A stretch of 14,266 nt of DNA, from contig CBCTCU010000055.1 in assembly GCA_965145485.1 (NCBI GenBank), positions 1-14,266 of the forward strand, read 5' to 3'. Positions 1 through 7,129 of this stretch are shown in pieces. The notes under the pieces are model-generated. The model did not search any database. It was not told where the DNA came from and saw nothing but the letters and a program-made list of their open reading frames with translations. Position 1 is the first letter of the stretch. Every line of letters begins with the position of its first letter. This DNA is from CABQCM01 sp965145485 (GTDB lineage: Bacteria; Bacillota; Clostridia; Oscillospirales; Acutalibacteraceae). Both the position numbers and the translations under genes were made by a program.

Positions 1-88
1 CCTCGCCGGCCGGGGCCGCCTCACGCCGGCAGCCGGTCACCGCCAGCAGCAGGCACAACGACATCATCCATACGATGGCCTTTTTCAT
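1..88 (-). CDS. Lipoprotein, N-terminal fragment (runs off left edge)
   Basis: Only the first 29 codons are in the window. The peptide starts MKKAIVWMMSLCLLLAVTGC: two lysines, a hydrophobic core and a lipobox (V-T-G-C), so a lipidated protein anchored on the outer face of the membrane is expected. After the cysteine it continues RREAAPAGE, the polar linker usual in such proteins. The start is well supported: an AAGGAGGG ribosome site lies about 8 bases upstream and overlaps the stop codon of the metalloprotease gene. The gap between the two genes is only 13 bases, so they are very probably co-transcribed and perhaps translationally coupled. The function of the mature part cannot be judged from what is visible; a partner or inhibitor of the protease is only a guess. 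Confidence 0.8.
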   Translation of the reverse strand, partial: MKKAIVWMMSLCLLLAVTGCRREAAPAGE

Positions 89-101
89 CTTCTTTCCCTC
101 C

Positions 102-2279
102 TTATTGATTATTATCTTGCTCATACTTTTGCAGAAAAGCCTTCATTTCCGGTACGCAGTCGGCGCAAAAGAGCTTCTGTGTCGACTCGGTCTGCCCAAA
201 CTGGCCGTGGGTATTCATCATGCACGCCTTGGAGCGGTGTTTCTTATTCGGCAGTGAACATAGTTTAAAAGACCTGCAATCTTCGTCGGAGCACATCCCC
301 TCGACCCCCGCGTTGCAAACCCCGTTGACCTCCTCATGATAATGATCTTTCGCGCCCCACTGATGGGCAACCTCATGGATATAAACGCTCGTCAGGTTGG
401 GCGCATAGAGGCCGTCGTCATACAGGTTGGTCATGTGAACAAAGTTGCCGTTTGAGCCATTGGAATAGGAATATGACCGATTTTTCAACTCATATCCGCT
501 CTCCCCCAGTCGGTACAGGGTGGCGCCTGTCCACAAGGTGTCGAAGCGCTTGCTGTTGGTCGAGGAATGATCCTCTTCAAACTGGATGTTGTGCAGCCGC
601 TCGTCGGTACAGTGCTTGGTCAGGCCAGCGTGATAACCGTAAGAACTGTTGTTGGGATAGGTCCCGTGGGCATGGATGCCGGTGGTGCTGGTGCATCTGT
701 CCCAGGAGCCCGACGAGCCATCTGCATAATACGAGGTCAGGCTGATGCCCCGGGCCTCCCGGCAGGCGTCGGCAGTGGACTCGTATGCCACAATAGAGGC
801 ATAGCGCATGGACACCCCCAGCACCGAGCCAAAGATCCGGATGGCCTCGCTGCGCGCATCGCCAATCAGACGGACGGGATGGGAATTATAGACGACATCC
901 TTCCAAACTGTGGTGCCCTGGGCGTTGGTCACCGGAATGCTTGCCGTCTTGTAGCGCAGGAAAAAGGAGGCGTCGTAATAATCGGTCGAAACCCGGCCAA
1001 CATCCCGATACATCCTCCACCGGTTGCCGATGACAGAGGTGCCGATGGCGACGCCGTCGGCGTCGGTCTCAAAGGTGTCGGAATTACCCTGTACGGTCAG
1101 GCAGCGGGTGGGCTGGGCTTTGTTGATGAACTGGTAGCTCCCGTCGGTGCTCGGGATAATATACCACCGCTGCGCGCTCGACGGGCTGGCGGTACGCGTC
1201 TGCAAGATGAGCTTATTGCTTGAGTTTCTGGTCCACACCAGGTTGCTGAGCGTTCTGCTGCGGATCTCGTACTCTCCGCTCCCCTTATAGGAGAAGACGA
1301 ACTGCTGCCTGCTGGTGGTCGTGCTCAGCATGGTCTGGGGGACCTCTACGCTGCTCGTCGAGGTGCTCGGCCCGGTAATGCTATTGCTGTTAAAAACATT
1401 TTGCAAATTATAGGTTGCACCGTCGACAATCCCCTCCGTCTCGGTCGTGGGCAGAGAAGAGGGAGCGCTATAGCTTTCCCAAAAAGTGGTGATCTGCCCC
1501 GAATTGTATTGCAGTATCAAAAGGGTATCGCTCGCATCGACGATCCCATCCTCGTTGATGTCGGCCGCTGTCAGGGCGAGCTTGGAGAGGTTACCAGCCT
1601 GATTGGTCGAGTAATTCAGGATGAGCTGCGCGTCGTCCCCGTCGACGTCCTGGTCCCGGTTGACGTCCCCAAGGAGCACCCACTCGGTATCCATCGTGTA
1701 GCCGTTCGAATCGGTCACGGCAAAGTGGGTGGGGTCAAAGTCCCAGTTGCTTTCAAACCGGCACTCGAGCAGCACATCGTCATAACGTACTTTATAATAC
1801 CCCGGGCCGACCGTAGTGTCGCCAATGGTGGTATTGAGGCTGGAAAACGCACGGCCGACGTAGGTAAAATGAATATCCATTAACACGGAGTTGCTGGTAT
1901 TCATAGCCGTGCTGGTCAGCAGGGTGCCGTTGGCGGCAAGATTGCGCGAGCACCGCATCCCCACCAGGCTGCTCAAAAATGCCTGGTTATAGGACGCCGT
2001 AAAGGCAAGCGTCTGTGTCGCCTCCTGATTCAGGCTCTGATTGCCAAAGGTTTTGCCATACTTAACATACCAGATGATATTTCTGCTCGGATGTATGGCG
2101 TCGGCCGCATCCAGGGCAGGCGGAAGATTGGTCGATGGCAGGGATATCTCCTGTTCGGTGCCGGGTTGCGCCTCTCCGGCCGCATAGGGGGAACAAACCA
2201 GAAGAGCGAGGCACAAAAGGGCGGAGAACAGCCGATGTGTGTAGTTGCTTTTCCGTGAAATTTTTACGGAATTTTTCAA
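102..2279 (-). CDS. Secreted dockerin / ricin-lectin / zinc metalloprotease
   Basis: A 725-residue multidomain exoprotein. Residues 1-37 form a signal peptide (basic start, hydrophobic core about 17-29, likely cleavage after GEA). Residues about 40-200 are an unrecognised domain. Residues about 202-260 hold two Ca-binding dockerin type I repeats (GDVNRDQDVDGDD and ADINEDGIVDASD) spaced 35 residues apart. Residues about 283-425 resemble a ricin-B-like lectin domain, with QRW and NRW in place of the QxW repeats. The C-terminal part has the zinc motif HEVAHQWGAKDH (635-646), giving His635, His639 and probably Asp645 as ligands with Glu636 catalytic, as in the HExxHxxGxxD (snapalysin-like) metzincin pattern. 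It then has many cysteines and a possible Met-turn (CMMN, 686-689). It is probably exported and held on a surface scaffold by cohesin binding, degrading (glyco)proteins; the substrate is unknown. The TTG start is uncertain because the predicted promoter ends almost on it. An internal rather than terminal dockerin is unusual. Confidence 0.85.
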   Translation of the reverse strand: MKNSVKISRKSNYTHRLFSALLCLALLVCSPYAAGEAQPGTEQEISLPSTNLPPALDAADAIHPSRNIIWYVKYGKTFGNQSLNQEATQTLAFTASYNQAFLSSLVGMRCSRNLAANGTLLTSTAMNTSNSVLMDIHFTYVGRAFSSLNTTIGDTTVGPGYYKVRYDDVLLECRFESNWDFDPTHFAVTDSNGYTMDTEWVLLGDVNRDQDVDGDDAQLILNYSTNQAGNLSKLALTAADINEDGIVDASDTLLILQYNSGQITTFWESYSAPSSLPTTETEGIVDGATYNLQNVFNSNSITGPSTSTSSVEVPQTMLSTTTSRQQFVFSYKGSGEYEIRSRTLSNLVWTRNSSNKLILQTRTASPSSAQRWYIIPSTDGSYQFINKAQPTRCLTVQGNSDTFETDADGVAIGTSVIGNRWRMYRDVGRVSTDYYDASFFLRYKTASIPVTNAQGTTVWKDVVYNSHPVRLIGDARSEAIRIFGSVLGVSMRYASIVAYESTADACREARGISLTSYYADGSSGSWDRCTSTTGIHAHGTYPNNSSYGYHAGLTKHCTDERLHNIQFEEDHSSTNSKRFDTLWTGATLYRLGESGYELKNRSYSYSNGSNGNFVHMTNLYDDGLYAPNLTSVYIHEVAHQWGAKDHYHEEVNGVCNAGVEGMCSDEDCRSFKLCSLPNKKHRSKACMMNTHGQFGQTESTQKLFCADCVPEMKAFLQKYEQDNNQ
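2251..2271. promoter_or_regulatory. 21-bp operator-like palindrome at metalloprotease start
   Basis: Arms TTCCGTGAAA and TTTTACGGAA around a central T: 9 of 10 positions are Watson-Crick pairs and the tenth is G/T. It lies just downstream of the predicted transcription start, inside the first codons of the metalloprotease frame. That is a typical place for a repressor to block initiation, but the regulator is not identified. It could also be a hairpin in the mRNA 5' end. Confidence 0.45.
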
Positions 2280-2283
2280 TTCC

Positions 2284-2311
2284 AGTATAACAAATCATTT
2301 TACAATGTCAA
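2284..2311 (-). promoter_or_regulatory. Sigma-A promoter for metalloprotease-lipoprotein unit
   Basis: On the minus strand there is a perfect TTGACA (2311-2306), a 16-base spacer, and TATACT (2289-2284), in an AT-rich gap in otherwise GC-rich DNA. The expected transcription start is near 2277, which falls on the annotated TTG start codon. The transcript would therefore be leaderless or translation would begin downstream. A weaker second -10 (TATAGT, 2316-2311) with TTTAAC upstream could give a longer leader. Confidence 0.7.
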
Positions 2312-2357
2312 CTATATTTATCAATAAAAATAGTTAAATTTTTGTAATATTTACCAT

Positions 2358-3527
2358 CTATGCTATTATATTTTCCAGGAAGGATCGGCCGTCCCCGCGG
2401 TATGCGCTGCCAAAATAGTCGGCCACCGTCGCGCCGATGTCGGCAAAGGTCGGCCGGGTGCCCAGGTTCACGCCCGGGCGCACCGTCGCACCGGCGACCA
2501 GAAGAGGGGTATATTCCCGCGAATGGTCGGTGCTCGCCGTCGAGGGGTCGCAGCCGTGGTCGGCCGTGATCATCACCATATCCTGCCCGCCAAGCCGCGA
2601 CAGCAGCTTGGGCAGCCAGAGGTCAAACCGATTGAGCGCCTCGGCATACCCCGCCGCGTCGTTGCGGTGGCCGTAAAGCATATCAAAATCGACCAGGTTG
2701 ACAAAGCAAAGGCCGGTGAAGCTCTCGCCCGCCAGCGCGAGGGTCTTGTCCATGCCGTCGTCGTTGCCCTGGGTCTTGACCGAACGGGATATGCCCCGCC
2801 CGGCAAAAATATCGAATATTTTCCCCACCCCGACCGTTTCGACCGGGAGGGCGGACAAAGCGTCCAGCACGGTATCGCGGGGGGCGGGCAGGGAAAAATC
2901 ATGCCGGCGAACCGTGCGGGTAAAATGCCCCGGCTCCCCTTCAAAGGGGCGGGCGATAACCCGGCCGACGCCCAGCTCGCCGGTGAGCATATTTCTCGCC
3001 TTTTGACAACAGTCGTAGAGCTCCTCGACCGGGACGACGCTCTCGTGAGCGGCCACCTGAAACACGCTGTCGGCCGAGGTATAGACGATCAGGCCGCCCC
3101 GGCGCATCTGCTCCTCCCCATAATCCCGGATCACGTCGGTGCCCGAGTAGGGGCGGTTGCACAGCCAGGGACGGCCGCACGCGGCACTCCACCGGTCTAG
3201 CATATCGGTGGGAAACCCGTGCGGGAAGGTGGGCATGGCCCGCTCGGAGACCACACCGGCAATCTCCCAATGGCCGACCGTGGTGTCTTTGCCGCGGGAT
3301 GCTTCCCGCATCCGGCCAAAAGCCCCCTGGGCCGCGGCGGCGGGGGTTAAGGGGGCTACCCCGTCGATCTGGAAAAGACCCAGCTTTTGCAGATTGGGCA
3401 GATGCAGCCGCCCGGTCGCCCGGCAGGCGGCCAGCGTATTGCTCCCCTCATCGCCAAAATCGGCGGCGTCGGGCGCTTCGCCAATGCCAAAGGAATCCAG
3501 GACAATGAGAAAAATACGTTTGTTCAT
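2358..3527 (-). CDS. deoB: Phosphopentomutase
   Basis: Interconverts (deoxy)ribose-1-phosphate and -5-phosphate in nucleoside catabolism and salvage; a cytosolic Mn-dependent alkaline-phosphatase-superfamily enzyme. The 389 residues match the usual family length. Visible motifs are VLDSFGIGEAPDA with metal-binding Asp11; GKDTTVGHWE around residues 80-88, with the catalytic Thr that becomes phosphorylated (Thr83 by position); NLVDFDMLYGHRND around 280-290; and ITADHGCDPST...TDHSREYTP near 320-340, which supplies the remaining metal ligands. All expected metal residues seem present. The ATG is preceded by GGAGG at 10 bases. It appears to be a single-gene transcript: the gene upstream ends in a terminator hairpin, a promoter-like sequence lies in the gap, and the downstream metalloprotease has its own promoter. 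No nucleoside phosphorylase or deoR-type regulator is next to it in this window. Confidence 0.97.
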   Translation of the reverse strand: MNKRIFLIVLDSFGIGEAPDAADFGDEGSNTLAACRATGRLHLPNLQKLGLFQIDGVAPLTPAAAAQGAFGRMREASRGKDTTVGHWEIAGVVSERAMPTFPHGFPTDMLDRWSAACGRPWLCNRPYSGTDVIRDYGEEQMRRGGLIVYTSADSVFQVAAHESVVPVEELYDCCQKARNMLTGELGVGRVIARPFEGEPGHFTRTVRRHDFSLPAPRDTVLDALSALPVETVGVGKIFDIFAGRGISRSVKTQGNDDGMDKTLALAGESFTGLCFVNLVDFDMLYGHRNDAAGYAEALNRFDLWLPKLLSRLGGQDMVMITADHGCDPSTASTDHSREYTPLLVAGATVRPGVNLGTRPTFADIGATVADYFGSAYRGDGRSFLENIIA

Positions 3528-3599
3528 GATGTTATCGCCTCCGTAATATCAGCTCAAACGGCTCTATGGCCGGCAGTTTTTGCATATCATTATTTTTCA

Positions 3600-3627
3600 A
3601 GTATAGCATCTGTTTATTATCATAGCA
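3600..3627 (-). promoter_or_regulatory. Candidate extended -10 promoter(s) for deoB
   Basis: Two extended -10 elements are visible on the minus strand: TGCTATGAT (3627-3619) and TGCTATACT (3608-3600). Neither has a good -35 at 17 bases. A TTGACA occurs at 3662-3657 but too far from either -10. The nearer element would give a leader of about 66 bases before the deoB start. Confidence 0.4.
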
Positions 3628-3771
3628 TGAACGCAAAGTGGGAATGGCATGGTTTTGTCAAAATCATCCGTTCGTGCTATATATCGCTCTTTCGGGCCAG
3701 GGTACCGTGCCCGTCCAGCAGAGGCGATATCGATGACCCATTTGTTGCATAGCCGCCGCCCGCGCCCAGGG

Positions 3772-3972
3772 CTAAAGCCGGACAAAGCAACAAAAATCCC
3801 GCCCTGTGGAGCCATCCTCCTCCCAGGTGCGGGATTTTCTGCGCCGGTAAGCTTTGGGATTTTTCGACGTCCGGGTGACGGGGTTGACATCGCCCCATCC
3901 CCTGCGCCGGGCGGCATAATAGACGCGGCGCTGCTTTTTGGACTGTTTTTCGAGCGGTACGAATCGTTTCAT
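3772..3972 (-). CDS. Small, very basic conserved-type protein; terminator hairpin inside ORF
   Basis: A 66-residue protein beginning MKRFVPLEKQSKKQRR, with a central GWGDVNPVTRTSKNPKAY and then RRRKSRTWEE. It is rich in Lys and Arg, so RNA or ribosome binding is plausible. From memory the NPVTR...KAY.RKK pattern recurs in small uncharacterised proteins of Clostridia; this was not checked. The second of two ATGs is chosen because AGGA lies 7 bases before it; the first, at 3978, would add only Met-Thr. The striking feature is an 18-bp hairpin spanning codons 45-60, followed by a T-run at codons 59-61, six codons before the stop. Many transcripts should therefore end without a stop codon. This arrangement is known for the ribosome-rescue factors ArfA and BrfA, which tmRNA keeps low. 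The hydrophobic tail after the hairpin (DFCCFVRL) also fits such a scheme. The function is unproven. Confidence 0.65.
   Translation of the reverse strand: MKRFVPLEKQSKKQRRVYYAARRRGWGDVNPVTRTSKNPKAYRRRKSRTWEEDGSTGRDFCCFVRL
3792..3838 (-). terminator. Intrinsic terminator hairpin within the small basic ORF
   Basis: The arms AAAATCCCGC/GCGGGATTTT (3793-3802 with 3829-3838) continue with CCTG/CAGG and GGAG/CTCC, with one single-base bulge per arm. This gives an 18-bp stem with an 8-base loop. Read on the minus strand it ends in TTTTT (3796-3792). The A-tract on the other side would let it also work on plus-strand transcripts. It lies upstream of the ORF's stop codon (3774-3772). Confidence 0.85.
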
Positions 3973-4136
3973 TGTCATTTCCTGCTCCCGTGCCACAGGC
4001 CCCTTCGCCGCATAGGAGCATCCTTTCTTTGGGATTGTATGCTTTGTTTTAGCCCCCGACGCCGTGTCCATTGTAAACGGCAGGAGGCCCGCAGCCAGCT
4101 TTGCAGGATCAAAGCGCCTTTCTAGACGGCGTCTGC

Positions 4137-4448
4137 TCAGGGCCTCCATTGATACCGGGCCATATCCACCCGGCCGTCGGGCAAAAACTCCACCCCTTCG
4201 CCTTGCAGCAGGCCGATCTGGGCGTTTTCACCGCCGAAGGCAAAGGCACTCGACACCTCGCCCAGCCGGTTGACCACCCGGTAGCAGGGGCTGTTCTGCG
4301 GGTCGGGGTTGACGTGGAGGGCATAGCCGACCACACGCGACCAGCGGGGATTGCCGGCAAGCGCCGCAATCTGGCCATAGGTGGCCACCCGGCCGCAGGG
4401 AATCTGCCGCACCACCTCGTATATGCGTTCAAACGCCGAATCACTCAA
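4137..4448 (-). CDS. MGMT-family (alkyltransferase-like) DNA-binding protein
   Basis: Related to the C-terminal domain of O6-alkylguanine-DNA alkyltransferase, which flips damaged guanine out of DNA. The 103 residues begin (M)SDSAFERIYEVVRQIPCGRVATYGQIA, the normal start of short family members. A TTG start is therefore preferred: GGAGG lies 10 bases upstream, whereas upstream ATGs would add a Pro/Arg-rich stretch that does not look coding. Visible features are the helix-turn-helix region with the Arg finger in SRVVGYALHVNP (Arg38) and the active-site segment SPCYRVVNRLGE. The cysteine (Cys55) is kept, but the usual PCHR histidine is Tyr56. True transferases need Cys and His, and alkyltransferase-like proteins have Trp in place of Cys, so this protein is intermediate: it may recognise lesions without efficient alkyl transfer. 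It sits 73 bases after the pseudokinase gene and is probably co-transcribed with it. Confidence 0.85.
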   Translation of the reverse strand: MSDSAFERIYEVVRQIPCGRVATYGQIAALAGNPRWSRVVGYALHVNPDPQNSPCYRVVNRLGEVSSAFAFGGENAQIGLLQGEGVEFLPDGRVDMARYQWRP

Positions 4449-4521
4449 CCGTGTTTTCCCTCCCCGCCCGGCCTCAAGCGGCATCCGTCCTGCGCGGCGG
4501 CTTGCCGTCCAATCTGCCGGG

Positions 4522-5487
4522 CTAGATTTCCCATTCCCGCACCAGCGCGTGGCCTGCGGTGCGCAGGATTTCCTTTTTGCCCCACCGCCCTCCCCGGCCG
4601 AGCTCGGGCTGGGCGCAGGCACACGCCAGACGAAGGCATTCGTCCGGCCGCTGTTGCAGCGCCATACCGGCCGCATAGCCGGCCAGAGCCCGCCAGGCGG
4701 CAAGGAGGCCGGATGCCGGCATGGCCGGCGAATAAAATCTTGGTTCATAGGAGCTGACACAGCCCCGGGTCATCCGCCCGCCTGCCAGGCAGGTCAGCGC
4801 GCTGCCGCCGCCCGGCACGAGCACCCGGCCGACCGTATGCCCGGCCGCCATGGCCATCGCCGCCCGCAGACGAAGCGGGCTGCCGGCGGCAAGGCCGGTC
4901 AACTGCTCCAACTCGCCGGCAGAGAGGATGACGGCCTCAGGACGCGCATGGTGCAGATATCCAAGGGTGGTGAACACCCCGTCCGCCACGACGAGGCCGC
5001 CCGCCGCGCGGACCTTGCGGCAGAACCGGGCAAGACGGTCCTGCGGGAGTGGGAGGGTATCGAGCTCCATCGGCCCCCGCCCGCACAGCACAACCACATC
5101 GTCCGGCTCCAGCCGGCGAAGCAGCCCGGCCGCCAGGGAGTCGAATGCGCCATGGTCCCATGCCGCCCCCGCTCTTTCCAGCCAGAGGCGCGAACCTCCC
5201 GCCCGGAGGAGGATACGCTCGGCCACCCGTCCGTCGGTCAGGCTGAACTCACACTCCCCCGCCCGGTTTTCCAGAAGCTGAAGATATTCGCCCGCATTGC
5301 TTCGCCCGAGCAGACCGAGGGCGTGGGGTTCCAGCCGCAGGCGGGAGAGCACCCGGCCGGCGGCAACCCCTCCCCCCATCGCACGGGAACGGGAACAGGC
5401 AATCGAATTCACACGCCCCGATATGAGGCTGTCGGCTGTCCAGATGGATTCCAGATAGGGGCGCAGCGTTATGGTGTACACGCTCAT
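4522..5487 (-). CDS. PfkB/FruK-family protein, probable pseudokinase
   Basis: The 321 residues follow the plan of 1-phosphofructokinase/tagatose-6-phosphate kinase. It opens VYTITLRPYLESIWTADSL (family: VYTVTLNPALD). Then come MGGGVAAGRVLSRL (38-50, where active enzymes have GGKGxNVAR), HALGLLG, a nucleotide-domain segment PEAVILSAGELEQLTGL (183-199, family KPNxxELxxLTG), and LVPGGGSA. At the site of the catalytic GAGDS loop it reads AMPAS (255-259), so the general-base Asp is replaced by Ala258. The sugar-binding Asn after GGKG and the Asn of KPN are also lost. The fold seems intact but phosphotransfer is unlikely, so a sensory, binding or decaying role is inferred. The ATG at 5487 is chosen because the family N-terminus begins there and an AGGCGG site lies 8 bases upstream; upstream sequence looks non-coding. 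No sugar transporter or PTS gene is nearby. Confidence 0.75.
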   Translation of the reverse strand: MSVYTITLRPYLESIWTADSLISGRVNSIACSRSRAMGGGVAAGRVLSRLRLEPHALGLLGRSNAGEYLQLLENRAGECEFSLTDGRVAERILLRAGGSRLWLERAGAAWDHGAFDSLAAGLLRRLEPDDVVVLCGRGPMELDTLPLPQDRLARFCRKVRAAGGLVVADGVFTTLGYLHHARPEAVILSAGELEQLTGLAAGSPLRLRAAMAMAAGHTVGRVLVPGGGSALTCLAGGRMTRGCVSSYEPRFYSPAMPASGLLAAWRALAGYAAGMALQQRPDECLRLACACAQPELGRGGRWGKKEILRTAGHALVREWEI

Positions 5488-5696
5488 GCATTTTCCGCCT
5501 TTCGCTCCGCCCGGCTTTCCTGCGGGCGTAGCACGCCCCATGTCCGCCGTGCGGTATTCTCCCGGAAAATGAGCCCAGGCATCCCCGATACAGCCGCCTT
5601 TCATCCGCAAAGGCATGGCCAAGGCGAGCCCGCGCGGCCCGGCCAAAGCAGCGTCTGACAGGCCCAGGCTTTCGCCCTCAAACCGCCGCCAACCAC

Positions 5697-5717
5697 AAAA
5701 ATCAGGCCGGCCGATTT
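5697..5717 (-). terminator. Small intrinsic terminator after cysS
   Basis: On the minus strand, AAATCGG, loop CCGG, then CC-T-GATTT with one bulged T, running into TTTTT (5701-5697). It overlaps the cysS stop codon. The stem is short and half AT, so termination may be partial. The 230 bases between cysS and the pseudokinase start hold no other recognisable element. Confidence 0.5.
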
Positions 5718-7110
5718 ATTCGCGGTGCCACTTGACCCCCTGCGGAGTATCCTCCAGCACAATGCCGCGGGCCTTGAGCTCGTCCCGGATACGGTCGGCC
5801 TCGGCAAAGTCCCTGTTTTTGCGGGCGGCGGTGCGCTGGGCGATGAGCTTCTCAATCTCGTCATCCAGCGAGGCGTCCTTCTCGACATACAGCAGCCCCA
5901 GCACCCCGCACAGCTCGTCGAACAGGCCGCGCATGCTCTCACACATCGGCGCTGAAGGGGACTGGGCGAGGGCGGTGTTGATCTGCCGCACAAGCTCAAA
6001 CACGGCGGCCAGGGCGTCGGCGGTGTTGAGATCATCCTCCATCGCCTCGATAAACTGTTGCCGGCGGCCCTGCATCGCGTCAAAGCTTTCCCGTTCGCCG
6101 TCGAGCCAATCGGCGGCGGCACCGCGCTGTGCAAAATCGATGCCCTCCCGGCAATTGTAAAGTCGTTCCAGCGCACGCACCCCCTGCTCGAGGATATCGG
6201 CGCTGTAATTGATGGGGCTGCGATAATGGGAGGATATCATCAGATAGCGGATGGGCTCATAGCCCACCTGCGCCGCCACATCCCGCACCGTGAAGAAATT
6301 ACCCAGGGATTTGGACATTTTCCGGTTGTCGACATTAATATATCCATTGTGCATCCAATAATGCGCAAAATCGCAGCCATTGGCGCATTCCGATTGGGCG
6401 ATTTCGTTTTCGTGGTGGGGAAAGATCAGATCCTGCCCCCCGCAGTGGATATCGATGGTGTTGCCCAGGTATCGCCGGGCCATGGCGGAGCATTCGATGT
6501 GCCAGCCGGGCCGGCCCTTCCCCCAGGGCGAATCCCAGCATGGCTCCCCCTCCTTGGCCGCTTTCCACAAAGCGAAGTCGGCCGGGCTTTCCTTTTGCTC
6601 GCCGATTTCCACCCGCGCGCCCGCTTCCAGCTCCTCGAGAGGCTGGTGGGAGAGCTTGCCGTACTGCGAAAAGGCGTGGGCGCGAAAGTAAACGTCCCCG
6701 CCCGCCGGGTACGCGCAGCCTTTTTCGACAAGCTGGCCGATCAGATCGAGGATTTCGTCAATGTTTTCAGTGGCTTTGGGATGATGGGTGGCCTCGCGGA
6801 CGTTGAGCCCCTTGGCGTCGGTCCAAAATTCGTCGATATATTTTTCGGCCAGGGCCTGCACGGTGGTGTTCTCCTCCCTGGCGCGGCGGATGAGCTTGTC
6901 GTCGATATCGGTAAAATTCTGTACAAAATCCACCTGCCATCCCCGCCATTCCAAATAACGGCGCAGCACGTCAAAGACGCACAGCGGGCGGGCGTTGCCG
7001 ATATGGATGTAGTTGTACACCGTCGGCCCGCAGGCATAGATACGTAGCCTGCCCGGTTCGATGGGGATCAGCTCTTCCTTTTGGCGTGTGAGGGTATTGA
7101 AAATTTTCAT
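5716..7110 (-). CDS. cysS: Cysteinyl-tRNA synthetase
   Basis: Charges tRNA-Cys with cysteine; a class I synthetase in the cytosol. The 464 residues match the family. Visible landmarks are the signature CGPTVYNYIHIGNARP (27-42, HIGH motif as HIGN), the zinc ligands Cys27, Cys207 (GWHIECSAMA), His232 and Glu236 (FPHHENEIAQSE), and KMSKS at 264-268. The C-terminal helical anticodon-stem domain follows, with RKNRDFAEADRIRDELKARGIVLEDTPQGVKW, the standard family ending. The ATG start has AGGA 7 bases upstream. The gene begins 19 bases after cysE stops, so the two form an operon linking cysteine synthesis with its use in translation. The T-box leader far upstream, with a Cys specifier, should induce both genes when uncharged tRNA-Cys accumulates. 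Confidence 0.98.
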   Translation of the reverse strand: MKIFNTLTRQKEELIPIEPGRLRIYACGPTVYNYIHIGNARPLCVFDVLRRYLEWRGWQVDFVQNFTDIDDKLIRRAREENTTVQALAEKYIDEFWTDAKGLNVREATHHPKATENIDEILDLIGQLVEKGCAYPAGGDVYFRAHAFSQYGKLSHQPLEELEAGARVEIGEQKESPADFALWKAAKEGEPCWDSPWGKGRPGWHIECSAMARRYLGNTIDIHCGGQDLIFPHHENEIAQSECANGCDFAHYWMHNGYINVDNRKMSKSLGNFFTVRDVAAQVGYEPIRYLMISSHYRSPINYSADILEQGVRALERLYNCREGIDFAQRGAAADWLDGERESFDAMQGRRQQFIEAMEDDLNTADALAAVFELVRQINTALAQSPSAPMCESMRGLFDELCGVLGLLYVEKDASLDDEIEKLIAQRTAARKNRDFAEADRIRDELKARGIVLEDTPQGVKWHRE

Positions 7111-7129
7111 GTTGTCATCCTGTCCTTCC

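Noticed and set aside
2437..3200. Plus-strand frames opposite deoB, and similar frames opposite recA, cysS, rimO and the metalloprotease
   Set aside because: They are antisense shadows typical of GC-rich DNA; the minus-strand genes have full family motifs.
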